Shown here piece by piece: positions 1 through 8,045 of a stretch of DNA of 64,000 nt. How positions within the stretch are numbered: position 1 is the stretch's first letter; each line of letters opens with the position of its first letter. The stretch spans positions 62,001 through 126,000 of the forward strand of contig NZ_JAVREK010000017.1 in NCBI RefSeq assembly GCF_031845375.1. Direction: 5' to 3'. The position numbers were made by a program, and so were the translations under genes. This DNA comes from Streptomonospora wellingtoniae. GTDB lineage: Bacteria > Actinomycetota > Actinomycetes > Streptosporangiales > Streptosporangiaceae. The notes beneath the pieces are model-generated. The model did not search any database and had not been told where the DNA came from. It was given only the letters and a program-made list of their open reading frames with translations.

Positions 1-122
1 GCCGGACCGAGGAGCTGTTCGTGCGCGCGTTCGGCACGTCGTCCGACATCGAGCAGTTCGAGCGGGAGGAGCGGCTGATGCTGGAGGCCGAAGCGGCCGA
101 TCCCGCCGAGGGGGAGGCATGA
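1..122 (+). CDS. mrpE: Mrp Na+/H+ antiporter subunit E, C-terminal end (partial)
   Basis: The frame open from base 3 gives the last 39 residues of a protein (RTEELFVRAFGTSS, then an acidic Glu/Ala-rich tail) whose TGA overlaps the ATG of the next gene (ATGA at 119-122). The gene is cut by the window edge. The call rests mainly on context: subunits F and G follow in the order usual for Mrp/Mnh operons, and actinobacterial MrpE proteins end in a charged tail. MrpE is a membrane subunit of the multi-subunit monovalent cation/proton antiporter. The seen fragment lies after the membrane segments, so no catalytic feature is visible. Confidence 0.6.
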   Translation, partial: RTEELFVRAFGTSSDIEQFEREERLMLEAEAADPAEGEA

Positions 123-397
123 ACATGCTGGACTACGCCTACACGGCGACCTTCGCGCTGCTGGGGGCTGGGGTGCTGCTGACCATGTACCGGCTCGTGC
201 GCGGGCCGTCGGTGATGGACCGGATCGTGTGCCTGAACACCACATCGGTGCTGCTGGTCAGCTTCATCGCGGTCGAGGTTGCGCTGCGCGGCGACACCGC
301 CTATATCGGCGTGGTGATCACCTTCGCGCTGCTGGGGTTCGTCGGCTCCCTGACGGCGGCCCGCTTCGCCGAGAGGAGGGCCCATGACCGGGGCTGA
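119..397 (+). CDS. mrpF: Mrp Na+/H+ antiporter subunit F
   Basis: The 92-residue protein has three hydrophobic segments (about residues 8-28, 38-58 and 62-82) and the MrpF/MnhF pattern VRGPSVMDRIVCLNT after the first helix. Its length is typical of the family. It starts four bases before the end of the upstream gene and overlaps the start of the next by 14 bases, so the three mrp genes are translationally coupled. MrpF is a small membrane subunit of the Mrp complex, which exports Na+ in exchange for protons and supports pH and salt homeostasis. Identification is from family pattern and operon context. Confidence 0.9.
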   Translation: MNMLDYAYTATFALLGAGVLLTMYRLVRGPSVMDRIVCLNTTSVLLVSFIAVEVALRGDTAYIGVVITFALLGFVGSLTAARFAERRAHDRG

Positions 398-749
398 CAT
401 CGCGACCGCGGTGCTGCTGCCGCTGGGAGCGGCCTTCGCGTTCGTCGGAACGCTCGGCCTGGTGCGCTTCCCCACGCTGCTGGGGCGGGTGCACGCCGCC
501 ACCAAGCCCGACACCGTGGCCCTGGTGCTGATCCTGGCGGGCGCGGCGTTCCAGCTGGACGACGTCCGGGGCGCCGCCTGGCTGGGTCTGGCTGCGCTCT
601 TCCAGTTCCTCACGGTCCCGGTGCTGGCGCAGACGCTGGGCCGCGTGGCCTACAGCCGCGGCGAGATCAGCTCCGAACACCTCGTCGCCGACGAGCTGGC
701 CGACGCGGTCGAGCGGTCGCGCGAAAGGGGCGACGGCGGCGGTGCCTGA
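384..749 (+). CDS. mrpG: Mrp Na+/H+ antiporter subunit G
   Basis: The 121-residue protein has three membrane segments in its first 90 residues and the MrpG signature GLVRFPTLLGRVHAATKPDT, followed by a charged cytoplasmic tail. It overlaps mrpF by 14 bases and is the last gene of the operon. The next gene starts 80 bases downstream with its own likely start region. MrpG is a small membrane subunit of the Mrp/Mnh cation-proton antiporter. Confidence 0.92.
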   Translation: MTGADIATAVLLPLGAAFAFVGTLGLVRFPTLLGRVHAATKPDTVALVLILAGAAFQLDDVRGAAWLGLAALFQFLTVPVLAQTLGRVAYSRGEISSEHLVADELADAVERSRERGDGGGA

Positions 750-829
750 GGGGCAGCGGCGGCGGTCCCCGGCGGACGCCTGTGCACAGCCGCCGCGTTC
801 GGACACCGGACTCTGGTAGCAAGGGTGCC

Positions 830-3025
830 ATGGTGACCCCTGCGCCCTCCGGGGCGGAACCCGCGTCTGTGCCTCCCGCCGACCCCGCCGCGGCGGTCGC
901 GGACCCCGCCGCCGACGCCGCGCTGCGTGAGGCCGCCGAGGAGCGCCTGCGCGCGCTCGCCGGCGAGTCCGCGCGGCTGCGCGAGGACCAGTGGAGCGCC
1001 ATACGCGCCCTGGTGGCGGAGCGCCACCGCGCCCTGGTCGTCCAGCGCACCGGTTGGGGCAAGTCGGCGGTGTACTTCGTCGCCACCGCGCTGCTGCGCG
1101 CCGCCGGCGCGGGGCCCACGGTCATCGTCTCCCCGCTGCTGGCTCTGATGCGCAACCAGATCGCCGCGGCCGAGCGCGCCGGCATCCGCGCCCGGACCGT
1201 CAACAGCGCCAACCTGGACGACTGGGAGGCGGTCTACACCGAGATCACCGCGGGCGAGGTCGACGTGCTGCTGGTCAGCCCCGAGCGGCTGAACAACCCC
1301 GACTTCCGCGACCGCGCGCTGCCCCGCCTGGCGGAAGGCGCGGGCCTGCTCGTCGTCGACGAGGCCCATTGCATCTCCGACTGGGGCCACGACTTCCGCC
1401 CCGACTACCGGCGCATCCGAACCCTGCTGCGCGGTCTGCCGCCGCAGACGCCGGTGCTTGCCACGACCGCCACCGCCAACGGCCGTGTCACCCGCGACGT
1501 CGCCGAGCAGCTGGAGACCGGCGACGGCGCCGCCACCCTGGTGCTGCGCGGCGGGCTGGACCGGCCGAGCCTGCGCCTGTCGGCGGTCGACCTGCCCGAC
1601 ACCCCCGCCCGATGGAGCTGGCTGGCCCGCCACCTGGCCGAGCTGCCGGGCTCGGGCATCGTCTACGCCCTCACCGTCGCCGCGGCCGAGGACACCGCCG
1701 CCTTCCTCACCGAACTTGGCTACGACGTGCGGGCCTACACCGGCCAGACCGACCCCGAGGAGCGCCGCCGCGCCGAGGACGCCCTGCTGGCCAACCGCAC
1801 CAAGGCGCTGGTGGCCACCAGCGCGCTGGGCATGGGCTTCGACAAGCCCGACCTCGGCTTCGTGGTGCATCTGGGAGCGCCGCAGTCGCCGATCTCCTAC
1901 TATCAGCAGGTCGGCCGCGCCGGGCGCGGCCTGGAGCGCGCCGAGGCGGTGCTGCTGCCCGGCCGCGAGGATCGCGAGATCTGGTCCTACTTCGCCTCGA
2001 TGGCGTTTCCCGCCGAGGAGACCGTGCGCCAGGCTCTGGACGTGCTGGCCGAGGCGGGCGAGCCGATGTCCCTCCCGCGCCTGGAGACCCGGGTCGACCT
2101 GGGGCGCAACCGCCTGGAGCAGATGCTCAAGGTCCTCGACGTGGACGGCGCCGTGCATCGGGTGCGCGGCGGGTGGACCGCCACGGGCCGGCCGTGGGAG
2201 TACGACTCCGAGCGCTACGCCGCGGTCGCGGCCGCGCGCCGCCGCGAGCAGCAGGCGATGCTCGACTACATCGGCACCGACACCTGCCGCATGGAGTTCC
2301 TGCGCCGGCAGCTCGACGACCCCGGGGCCGAGCCGTGCGGCCGGTGCGACAACTGCGCGGGCTCCCCGTTCGCCGCGTCGGTCGCCGCCGAAGACCGCGA
2401 CGCCGCCGCCCGCCACCTCGACCGGCCGGGCGTGGCGGTTGCCCCGCGCAAGCAGTGGCCCACCGGTATGGCCGCGCTCGGCGTCGATCTGTCCGGCAAG
2501 ATCCGCGCCGAGCGGCGGCCCGCCGAGGGGCGCGCGCTGGCGCGGCTCACCGACATCGGCTGGGGTACCGAGCTGCGGCGGCTGCTGAACCCCGAGACCG
2601 CCGACGCGCCGATGGGCGACCACGTGTTCAAGGGCGTCGTCGACGTGCTCGCCGCCTGGCCGTGGGAGCGCCGGCCCGCCGGCGTGGTGGCGCTGCCGTC
2701 GCTCACCCGCCCGCGGCTGATCGCCGACCTCGCCGAGCGGCTGTGCGGGGTCGGCCGCCTGGAGCCGGTCGGCGCACTCGCCTACGCCGAGCCCGAGGCG
2801 GGCACCGGAGCGCGCCGCCACAACCGTGCGCAGCGGTTGGCGCAGGTGTACCGGGCCCTCGCCGTGCCGCCGGAGGTGGCGGCGGCGGTCGGCCGACTGG
2901 GCGGCCCGGTCCTGCTGGTCGACGACCACACCGACACGGGCTGGACACTGGCGGTGGCCGCCGGCCTTCTCAAGGACGCGGGCGCCGAGGAGGTCCTCCC
3001 CCTGGTCTTGGCCGCCAAGAGCTGA
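830..3025 (+). CDS. recQ: RecQ-family ATP-dependent DNA helicase with C-terminal phosphoribosyltransferase-like domain
   Basis: The 731-residue protein is a superfamily 2 DNA helicase. Visible motifs are the Walker A-like QRTGWGKSAV, the DEAH box in VVDEAHCISDWGHDFRPDYR (a RecQ hallmark), the SAT-like ATTATAN, and motif VI QQVGRAGRG. A zinc-binding cluster follows (CRMEFLRRQL, then CGRCDNC). The last 50 residues, with VLLVDDHTDTGWTLA, resemble the PRPP-binding loop of a phosphoribosyltransferase, an architecture found in actinobacterial RecQ-like proteins. A GTG at 782 is in frame, but I prefer the ATG at 830 because of AAGGG just upstream and the low-complexity extra segment. It should unwind DNA during repair. 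What the PRTase-like domain does is unknown. It converges with the kinase gene, with 17 bases between the stops. Confidence 0.9.
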   Translation: MVTPAPSGAEPASVPPADPAAAVADPAADAALREAAEERLRALAGESARLREDQWSAIRALVAERHRALVVQRTGWGKSAVYFVATALLRAAGAGPTVIVSPLLALMRNQIAAAERAGIRARTVNSANLDDWEAVYTEITAGEVDVLLVSPERLNNPDFRDRALPRLAEGAGLLVVDEAHCISDWGHDFRPDYRRIRTLLRGLPPQTPVLATTATANGRVTRDVAEQLETGDGAATLVLRGGLDRPSLRLSAVDLPDTPARWSWLARHLAELPGSGIVYALTVAAAEDTAAFLTELGYDVRAYTGQTDPEERRRAEDALLANRTKALVATSALGMGFDKPDLGFVVHLGAPQSPISYYQQVGRAGRGLERAEAVLLPGREDREIWSYFASMAFPAEETVRQALDVLAEAGEPMSLPRLETRVDLGRNRLEQMLKVLDVDGAVHRVRGGWTATGRPWEYDSERYAAVAAARRREQQAMLDYIGTDTCRMEFLRRQLDDPGAEPCGRCDNCAGSPFAASVAAEDRDAAARHLDRPGVAVAPRKQWPTGMAALGVDLSGKIRAERRPAEGRALARLTDIGWGTELRRLLNPETADAPMGDHVFKGVVDVLAAWPWERRPAGVVALPSLTRPRLIADLAERLCGVGRLEPVGALAYAEPEAGTGARRHNRAQRLAQVYRALAVPPEVAAAVGRLGGPVLLVDDHTDTGWTLAVAAGLLKDAGAEEVLPLVLAAKS

Positions 3026-3042
3026 CAGCCCCGGGGGCCGGC

Positions 3043-3942
3043 CTAGTCGCCCAGGTCGGGGCGGGCCCCGGGTTGGTGGAGGGCGCGGGCGGCGAGGGCC
3101 TGCGCACGGGTGAGCGAGTCCTTGGGGTGCTTGCCGGCCAGCCAGGACGGCAGGAACCCGGCGATGAAAGCGTCGCCGGCGCCGATCGAGCCCGGCGAGG
3201 GCTCCACCGGTTCGGCCGGTACGGTCTCCAGGTCGTCGCGGGTCTTGGAGGCCCACAGGGCGCCCTCGTCGCCCAGCTTGATCACGACGCTGGGGTACCA
3301 GGCGGTCAGCACCTTGGCGGCCGCCTCGGGCTCCTCGCGGCCGGTCAGCACCTTCGCCTGCTGGGGGTTGGCGAACAGCAGCCGCGCCCCGTTGGTCCAG
3401 TCCAGGAAGTTCTCGGCTCCGGCGCGCTCCAGCGGGGCGTGCGAGCCGCCGTCCACCGAGATCGACATCCCGGTCTCGCGGGCCATCCGCAATGCCATCC
3501 GGGCAGCCCGGCGCGAGTCGGGGTTGATCAGCGTAAAGGCGGACATGTGAAGGTGGCCGTCGGGGCCGAACACGTCGCGGGGCAGGTCCTCGGGCTGCAG
3601 GCGCGCGTTGGCGCCCGGATCGCTGAGCATGGTCCGGTCGCCCTTGTGGGTGATCATGACCACGCAGGTGCCGGTCGGCCGCTCGGGGTCCATGACGAGC
3701 CGGGAGTCGATCCCGTAGCCCATCAGCTCCATCTCGCGGGTGCGTCCGGTGATGTCGGATCCGCGCCGGCCCACGAAGGTGGTGTCGACGCCCTCCATCG
3801 CGAGCCAGGCCGCCACGTTGGCGCCGGACCCGCCGCCGTAGGTCTGGACCGAGGAGGGGGTGTCGCTTCCGCGTGCGAGCGGGTAGAAAGCCCGCGCGAC
3901 GCTGTCGGTCATGAGGTCGCCGATCACGACCACTCGTGCCAT
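3043..3942 (-). CDS. PfkB-family carbohydrate (sugar) kinase
   Basis: The 299-residue protein is of ribokinase/PfkB type. The N-terminal GGGSGANVAAWLAMEG and the C-terminal GSIGAGDAFIAGFL are the two family signatures, the second carrying the catalytic Asp. It should phosphorylate a sugar or nucleoside hydroxyl using ATP in the cytoplasm, but the substrate cannot be read from sequence. The ATG at 3942 (MARVVVIGD) is preferred over the in-frame GTG 15 bases upstream because the beta strand VVVIGD is normally at the very N-terminus. It is divergent from the GNAT/synthetase gene, and the 239-bp gap must hold both promoters. An imperfect palindrome TTAACAGGTTAG lies near 4020 in that gap. Confidence 0.9.
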   Translation of the reverse strand: MARVVVIGDLMTDSVARAFYPLARGSDTPSSVQTYGGGSGANVAAWLAMEGVDTTFVGRRGSDITGRTREMELMGYGIDSRLVMDPERPTGTCVVMITHKGDRTMLSDPGANARLQPEDLPRDVFGPDGHLHMSAFTLINPDSRRAARMALRMARETGMSISVDGGSHAPLERAGAENFLDWTNGARLLFANPQQAKVLTGREEPEAAAKVLTAWYPSVVIKLGDEGALWASKTRDDLETVPAEPVEPSPGSIGAGDAFIAGFLPSWLAGKHPKDSLTRAQALAARALHQPGARPDLGD

Positions 3943-4169
3943 TGCCTTGCCCACCACCTTGCGGTCCCGAATGGGGGACTATGCGCGACCATGCCCGAAG
4001 AGCCTGTGTGCTGACAGACGTTAACAGGTTAGGGGGAGACGTCGGGTAACGAAGTGGCAGAGCTGCGTGATATCGGACCCGCTGCCCGAAAACTCGTCGG
4101 TGGTGACCGGATCGCGAGCCCGGACCGAACGGGCGGCATGACGTCCGCCACGGGCTCCGACGACTCGAA

Positions 4170-4175
4170 TAGGCT
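4170..4175 (+). promoter_or_regulatory. -10 box of a probable leaderless promoter
   Basis: TAGGCT ends 6 bases before the GTG start at 4182, which puts the transcription start on or next to the start codon. No Shine-Dalgarno sequence lies between. No convincing -35 box was seen. Confidence 0.5.
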
Positions 4176-4181
4176 CAAAAC

Positions 4182-6911
4182 GTGCAGTCATACCCGAACC
4201 ACTGGGAAGCCGACGTGGTCCTCACCGACGGCGGCACCGCGCACCTGCGCCCCATCACCCCTGATGACGGCGACCTGCTGCGCGCGTTCCACAGCCGCCT
4301 GTCGCCGGAGACCATCTACTACCGCTTCTTCGCGCCCTACCCCAAGCTCTCCGCGCGCGACGTGGACCGCTTCACCAACGTCGACTACGAGAACCGCGTG
4401 GCGCTCATCGCCACCATCTCCGACGTCATGGTGGCGGTCGTGCGCTACGACAAGGTGGCCGAGGACGAGGCCGAGGTCGCCTTCGTGGTCGAGGACGGCC
4501 ACCAGGGCCGCGGTCTGGCCTCCGTGCTGCTGGAGCACATCGCCGCGGCCGCCCTGGAACGCGGCGTGAGGCGGTTCATCGCCGACGTGCTTCCGGAGAA
4601 CCGGCGGATGATCAACGTGTTCCGCGAGGCCGGGTACACCGCCCAGCAGTCCTTCGACGAAGGCGTCATCCGCCTCACCCTGGACCTGGAGCCCACCCAC
4701 GACGCCGAAGAGGTCATGCGCGCCCGCGAGCAGCGCGCGGAGTCGCGCTCGATCGCCCGGCTGCTCTTCCCCGGTTCGGTCGCGGTGATCGGCGCCAGCC
4801 GCACCGCGCACACCATCGGCCAGTCGGCGCTGCGCAACCTGCTCGACGGCGACTTCAAGGGCCCCGTGTACCCGGTGCACCCCACGGCCAAGGCGGTGGC
4901 GGGCGTGCGGGCCTACGCCAGCATCCTCGACGTCCCCGACACGGTCGACCTCGCGGTGGTTGCCGTCCGCGCCGACACGGTCGTCGATGTGGTCGAGGAG
5001 TGCGCGCAGAAGGGCGTCCACGGGCTCGTGGTCGTCAGCTCCGGGTTCGGCGAGGCCGGTCCCGAGGGGCGCGAGCGCCAGGACGAGCTCGTGCGCACCG
5101 CCCGCGCCGCCGGCATGCGGGTGATCGGCCCCAACTGCCTGGGCATCGCCAACACCGACCCCGAGATCTCGCTCAACGCCACCCTCGCGCCCTATGTGCC
5201 GCCGCGCGGGCCCATCGGGTTCTTCTCCCAGTCCGGCGCGCTGGGCCGGGCCATCCTGCAGAGCGTCGCAGGGCGCGGCATGGGGTTGTCGACGTTCGTC
5301 TCAGCCGGCAACCGCGCCGACGTCTCCGGCAACGATCTCGTGCAGTACTGGCAGGAGGACCCCGCAACCAAGGTCGTGCTGCAGTACCTGGAGTCGCTGG
5401 GCAACCCCCGCAAGTTCACCCGGCTGGCGCGGCGGCTGGCCAAGCAGAAGCCCGTGGTGGCCGTGCGCAGCGGCGGCTCGTCCCAGGGTGTGCCCAGCGG
5501 GCACGCCGCAGGCGCGCTCGCCCTGCCGGACTACGCGGTCACCTCGCTGTTCGAACAGGCGGGGGTGGTGCGCGTGGAGGACATCACCCAGATGTTCGAC
5601 GTAGCCCAGCTCTTCGCCTACCAGCCCCTCCCGTCGGGGCCCCGGGTGGGCATCGTCGGCAACTCCGACTCCCTGGGGCTGCTGGTCAAGGACGCCTCCG
5701 TGCGCCAGGGTCTGCGCCCCCGCGAGCCGGTGGCCCTGGGCCCCAACGCCACCGCCGAGGACTTCGACGAGGCGCTGACCGCGGTGCTGGCCGACGACTC
5801 CGTCGACGCCCTGGTCGTGGTCTTCATCCCCGCCCTGACCCCCATCTCCGACGACGTCGCCGAGGTCATGCGGGCCAAGGCCGCCGCGGCGGACAAGCCC
5901 ATCGTCACCACCTATCTCGGCTACCAGGGGCTGCCCGCCGAGCTGCGCCGGATCGGCGAAGGAGGCGAGACCGCGGCCGGCTCCGTCCCCTCCTACCCCG
6001 CGCCCGAGGACGCCGTGCGGGCGCTGGCCTACGCCACGCGCTACTCGCTGTGGCGCAACCGCGAGAGCGGCCGCCACCCCGAACTGGCCGACATCGACGG
6101 CGCGCGCGCCCGCTCCATCGTCGACCGGGCGCTCGGCAAGCGCGGCGAGGAGCAGCAGGAGAAGGACCAGACGATCTGGTTCACCAGCGAGCCCGTGCAG
6201 AACGAGGAGTCCGCCGCCGACCGCGAGACCGCCTACGCGCTGCTGTCGTGCTACGGCATCGACGCCGTGCCCTACATGCCGGTCGCCACCGAGCAGGAGG
6301 CCGTTCGCGCCGCCGAGGAGCTGGGCTACCCGGTCGTGGTCAAGGCCAACGCCCCCGACCTGCGGCTGCGCGCCGGCGGCACCGGCATCCGCGCCGACCT
6401 GCGCTCGGCAACCGACGTGAGCGGCGCGTTCACCGCCTTGAACGACCGGCTGGGCGCCGACGCCGACCTGGTGGTGCAGCCCATGGTCGTGCCGGGCGTG
6501 CCCACGGTCGTCCGCGCCGGCGAGAACCCCTCGTTCGGCTCGGTCGTGGGGTTCGGACTGGCCGACGTGACGGCGGAGCTGCTCGACGACCGCGCGTTCC
6601 GTCTCGCCCCGCTCACCGACACCGACGCCGCGGACCTGGTGCACGCGGTGCGCGCAGCGCCGCTGCTGTTCGGCCTGCCCGCCGGAGCGACCAGCCTGGC
6701 CGAGCAGCCCAACGTCGAAGCGCTGCAGGAGACGCTGGTGCGGGTCTCGCGGCTGGTCGACGCCTTCCCCGAGGTCGCCCACATCGAGTTGGACCCGGTG
6801 ATCGTCAACTCCGAGGGCGCCCACGTGCTGGGCGCGCGTGTGTGGCTACGGGAGCCGCCCGACCGGCGAATGGACTCCGGGCCGCGGCGGCTGCGCAACA
6901 TCACGTTCTAG
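4182..6911 (+). CDS. GNAT acetyltransferase fused to ADP-forming acyl-CoA synthetase-like protein (Pat type)
   Basis: The 909-residue protein has an N-terminal GNAT domain (about 1-170, acetyl-CoA loop in EDGHQGRGLASVLLEHI). A CoA-binding Rossmann domain follows (about 195-320, PGSVAVIGASRTAHTIG), then two succinyl-CoA-ligase-like domains (ISLNATLAPY and GFFSQSGALG nearby) and a C-terminal ATP-grasp subdomain (about 680-900, GYPVVVKANAPDLRLR). This is the actinobacterial arrangement of Pat-like protein lysine acetyltransferases, in which the ligase-like part is often regulatory. It probably acetylates acyl-CoA synthetases and other enzymes. Ligase activity is not assured. The GTG start is supported by the -10 box directly upstream. 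Confidence 0.9.
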   Translation: MQSYPNHWEADVVLTDGGTAHLRPITPDDGDLLRAFHSRLSPETIYYRFFAPYPKLSARDVDRFTNVDYENRVALIATISDVMVAVVRYDKVAEDEAEVAFVVEDGHQGRGLASVLLEHIAAAALERGVRRFIADVLPENRRMINVFREAGYTAQQSFDEGVIRLTLDLEPTHDAEEVMRAREQRAESRSIARLLFPGSVAVIGASRTAHTIGQSALRNLLDGDFKGPVYPVHPTAKAVAGVRAYASILDVPDTVDLAVVAVRADTVVDVVEECAQKGVHGLVVVSSGFGEAGPEGRERQDELVRTARAAGMRVIGPNCLGIANTDPEISLNATLAPYVPPRGPIGFFSQSGALGRAILQSVAGRGMGLSTFVSAGNRADVSGNDLVQYWQEDPATKVVLQYLESLGNPRKFTRLARRLAKQKPVVAVRSGGSSQGVPSGHAAGALALPDYAVTSLFEQAGVVRVEDITQMFDVAQLFAYQPLPSGPRVGIVGNSDSLGLLVKDASVRQGLRPREPVALGPNATAEDFDEALTAVLADDSVDALVVVFIPALTPISDDVAEVMRAKAAAADKPIVTTYLGYQGLPAELRRIGEGGETAAGSVPSYPAPEDAVRALAYATRYSLWRNRESGRHPELADIDGARARSIVDRALGKRGEEQQEKDQTIWFTSEPVQNEESAADRETAYALLSCYGIDAVPYMPVATEQEAVRAAEELGYPVVVKANAPDLRLRAGGTGIRADLRSATDVSGAFTALNDRLGADADLVVQPMVVPGVPTVVRAGENPSFGSVVGFGLADVTAELLDDRAFRLAPLTDTDAADLVHAVRAAPLLFGLPAGATSLAEQPNVEALQETLVRVSRLVDAFPEVAHIELDPVIVNSEGAHVLGARVWLREPPDRRMDSGPRRLRNITF

Positions 6912-6937
6912 AAGGCCGGCCCGCCTGTGCGGCCGGG

Positions 6938-6957
6938 TCGGCCGGTGTACCGGCCGA
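6938..6957 (+). terminator. Stem-loop terminator after the acetyltransferase gene
   Basis: TCGGCCGG and CCGGCCGA form a perfect 8-bp stem around a TGTA loop, 27 bases after the stop codon. There is no U tract, as is common for actinobacterial terminators. Confidence 0.5.
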
Positions 6958-7122
6958 TCAGGCCGGTTCGGGCTGGGGTTCGGGCTCCGGCGGCAGCGGT
7001 CCCGGCCCGGGGCCCGGTCCCGGGTCCGGAGGATCCGGGACCGGGTCGGGCGGCAGCGGCCCCGGCAGGGGCGGGCCGCCCGGCTCCGGAGGGTCCGGCA
7101 CTGGTGGCACGGTTGCGTACAT
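6958..7122 (-). CDS. Possible 54-residue proline-rich small ORF (doubtful)
   Basis: An ATG-started frame encodes 54 residues of which about half are proline, in PxP, DPP, EPEP and GPGPGP runs, beginning MYATVPPVPDPPEPG. The opposite strand reads as Gly/Ser repeats, so the DNA is itself a GGN/CCN low-complexity tract. No clear Shine-Dalgarno sequence or promoter precedes it, and the stop codon abuts the hairpin at 6938-6957. It may be non-coding. The rest of the 6912-7257 gap shows only the promoter region of the next gene. Confidence 0.2.
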   Translation of the reverse strand: MYATVPPVPDPPEPGGPPLPGPLPPDPVPDPPDPGPGPGPGPLPPEPEPQPEPA

Positions 7123-7257
7123 GCCACGGGGACTACCCGCAATCGCGGCGGTTTCCACTTCCGCGCGCCGTCCGACGTGCGGGTGTCGGCCGGGCGCGCG
7201 ACGATCCGCCGGGGCGAGCGGGTGCGATCCGTCCTCAGAAGAAGGCAGGATGGAACC

Positions 7258-7851
7258 ATGAGGAAAACGCGTGCCGTGTCCACCGACTGGCGCTTGGAGG
7301 TCGAGCGCAGCGGCTACTACCCCGCCCTGGTGATCGACGCCGTCGCCACAGCCCTCGGCGACGAAGGGGCCGAGGCCTTCGTCGTCCACCACGAGGCCAC
7401 CTTCGACCCCGCTCTGGAGATGCGGCGGCACATCACCGTTGTGATCCTGACCCCGACCCGGCTGGTCGTCTGCCACACCGACGAGCACCCGCCCGCTGAA
7501 ACGGGGGGCCGCCCGCACGCGTCGACCACCACCGACGCGATCCGGCTCGGCAACATCCAGTCCGTGGCGCTTACCCGGGTGGTCTCCGACCCCGCGAACT
7601 ACGTGCCGGGCACCATGCCCAGCGAGGCGGTCCTGAGCATCGGCCTGGGCGTCAGTCCCGGAGCCATCGCCAACGTCGACCTCGAACCCGCCTCGTGCAA
7701 CGACGAGTCCTGCGAGCTCGACCACGGCTACACCGGCGCCATCACCGCGGAGCCGCTGACGGTCCGGGTCAGCCAGACCGCGGACGGCGCCGAATCGGTG
7801 ACCAACCTGATCCACTTCACCGACGCGCTGTGTGAGGCCACCGGTACCTGA
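7258..7851 (+). CDS. DUF5998 family protein
   Basis: This 197-residue cytoplasmic protein is conserved in actinobacteria and has no known function. It matches the family pattern: an N-terminal helix with SGYYPALV, a central HHEATFD and LTPTRLVVCHTDEHPP, a Cys pair in NDESCELDHGYTG, and a C-terminal beta/helix segment. No signal peptide or membrane segment is visible. AGGATGGAACC precedes the ATG at 7258. It sits upstream of a phosphodiesterase gene on the same strand, an adjacency I recall from other actinomycetes, so the two may be cotranscribed. Confidence 0.85.
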   Translation: MRKTRAVSTDWRLEVERSGYYPALVIDAVATALGDEGAEAFVVHHEATFDPALEMRRHITVVILTPTRLVVCHTDEHPPAETGGRPHASTTTDAIRLGNIQSVALTRVVSDPANYVPGTMPSEAVLSIGLGVSPGAIANVDLEPASCNDESCELDHGYTGAITAEPLTVRVSQTADGAESVTNLIHFTDALCEATGT

Positions 7852-8045
7852 GGAGCCCCCGCGTGCGGGCGCGGCCGTGCGCGCCGGAACGGGGACGACG
7901 GGACCCGGATCCGCGGGCGGGCGGAGCGGACCGGGGAGCGCGGCCGGACGGCCCGGACCGCCACGCGTGCCGCTGCGCGATCCGAGCCGTGCACCACGGG
8001 GCAAGCAGCCGCCAGGCGACACGAGTGAGAGTGAAGGGAACTCCT

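Noticed and set aside
650..3256. 868-residue minus-strand frame opposite the RecQ gene
   Set aside because: It is low-complexity Gly/Arg/Pro sequence, a typical antisense shadow of a GC-rich gene, and the RecQ frame carries full motifs.
991..4014. 1007-residue plus-strand frame
   Set aside because: It overlaps RecQ and the opposite-strand kinase and has Arg/Pro/Ala-biased composition with no motif.
6912..7257. PE_PGRS-like protein on the + strand (Gly/Ser repeats)
   Set aside because: There is no PE domain and no start with a ribosome-binding site. The frame continues into unrelated sequence.
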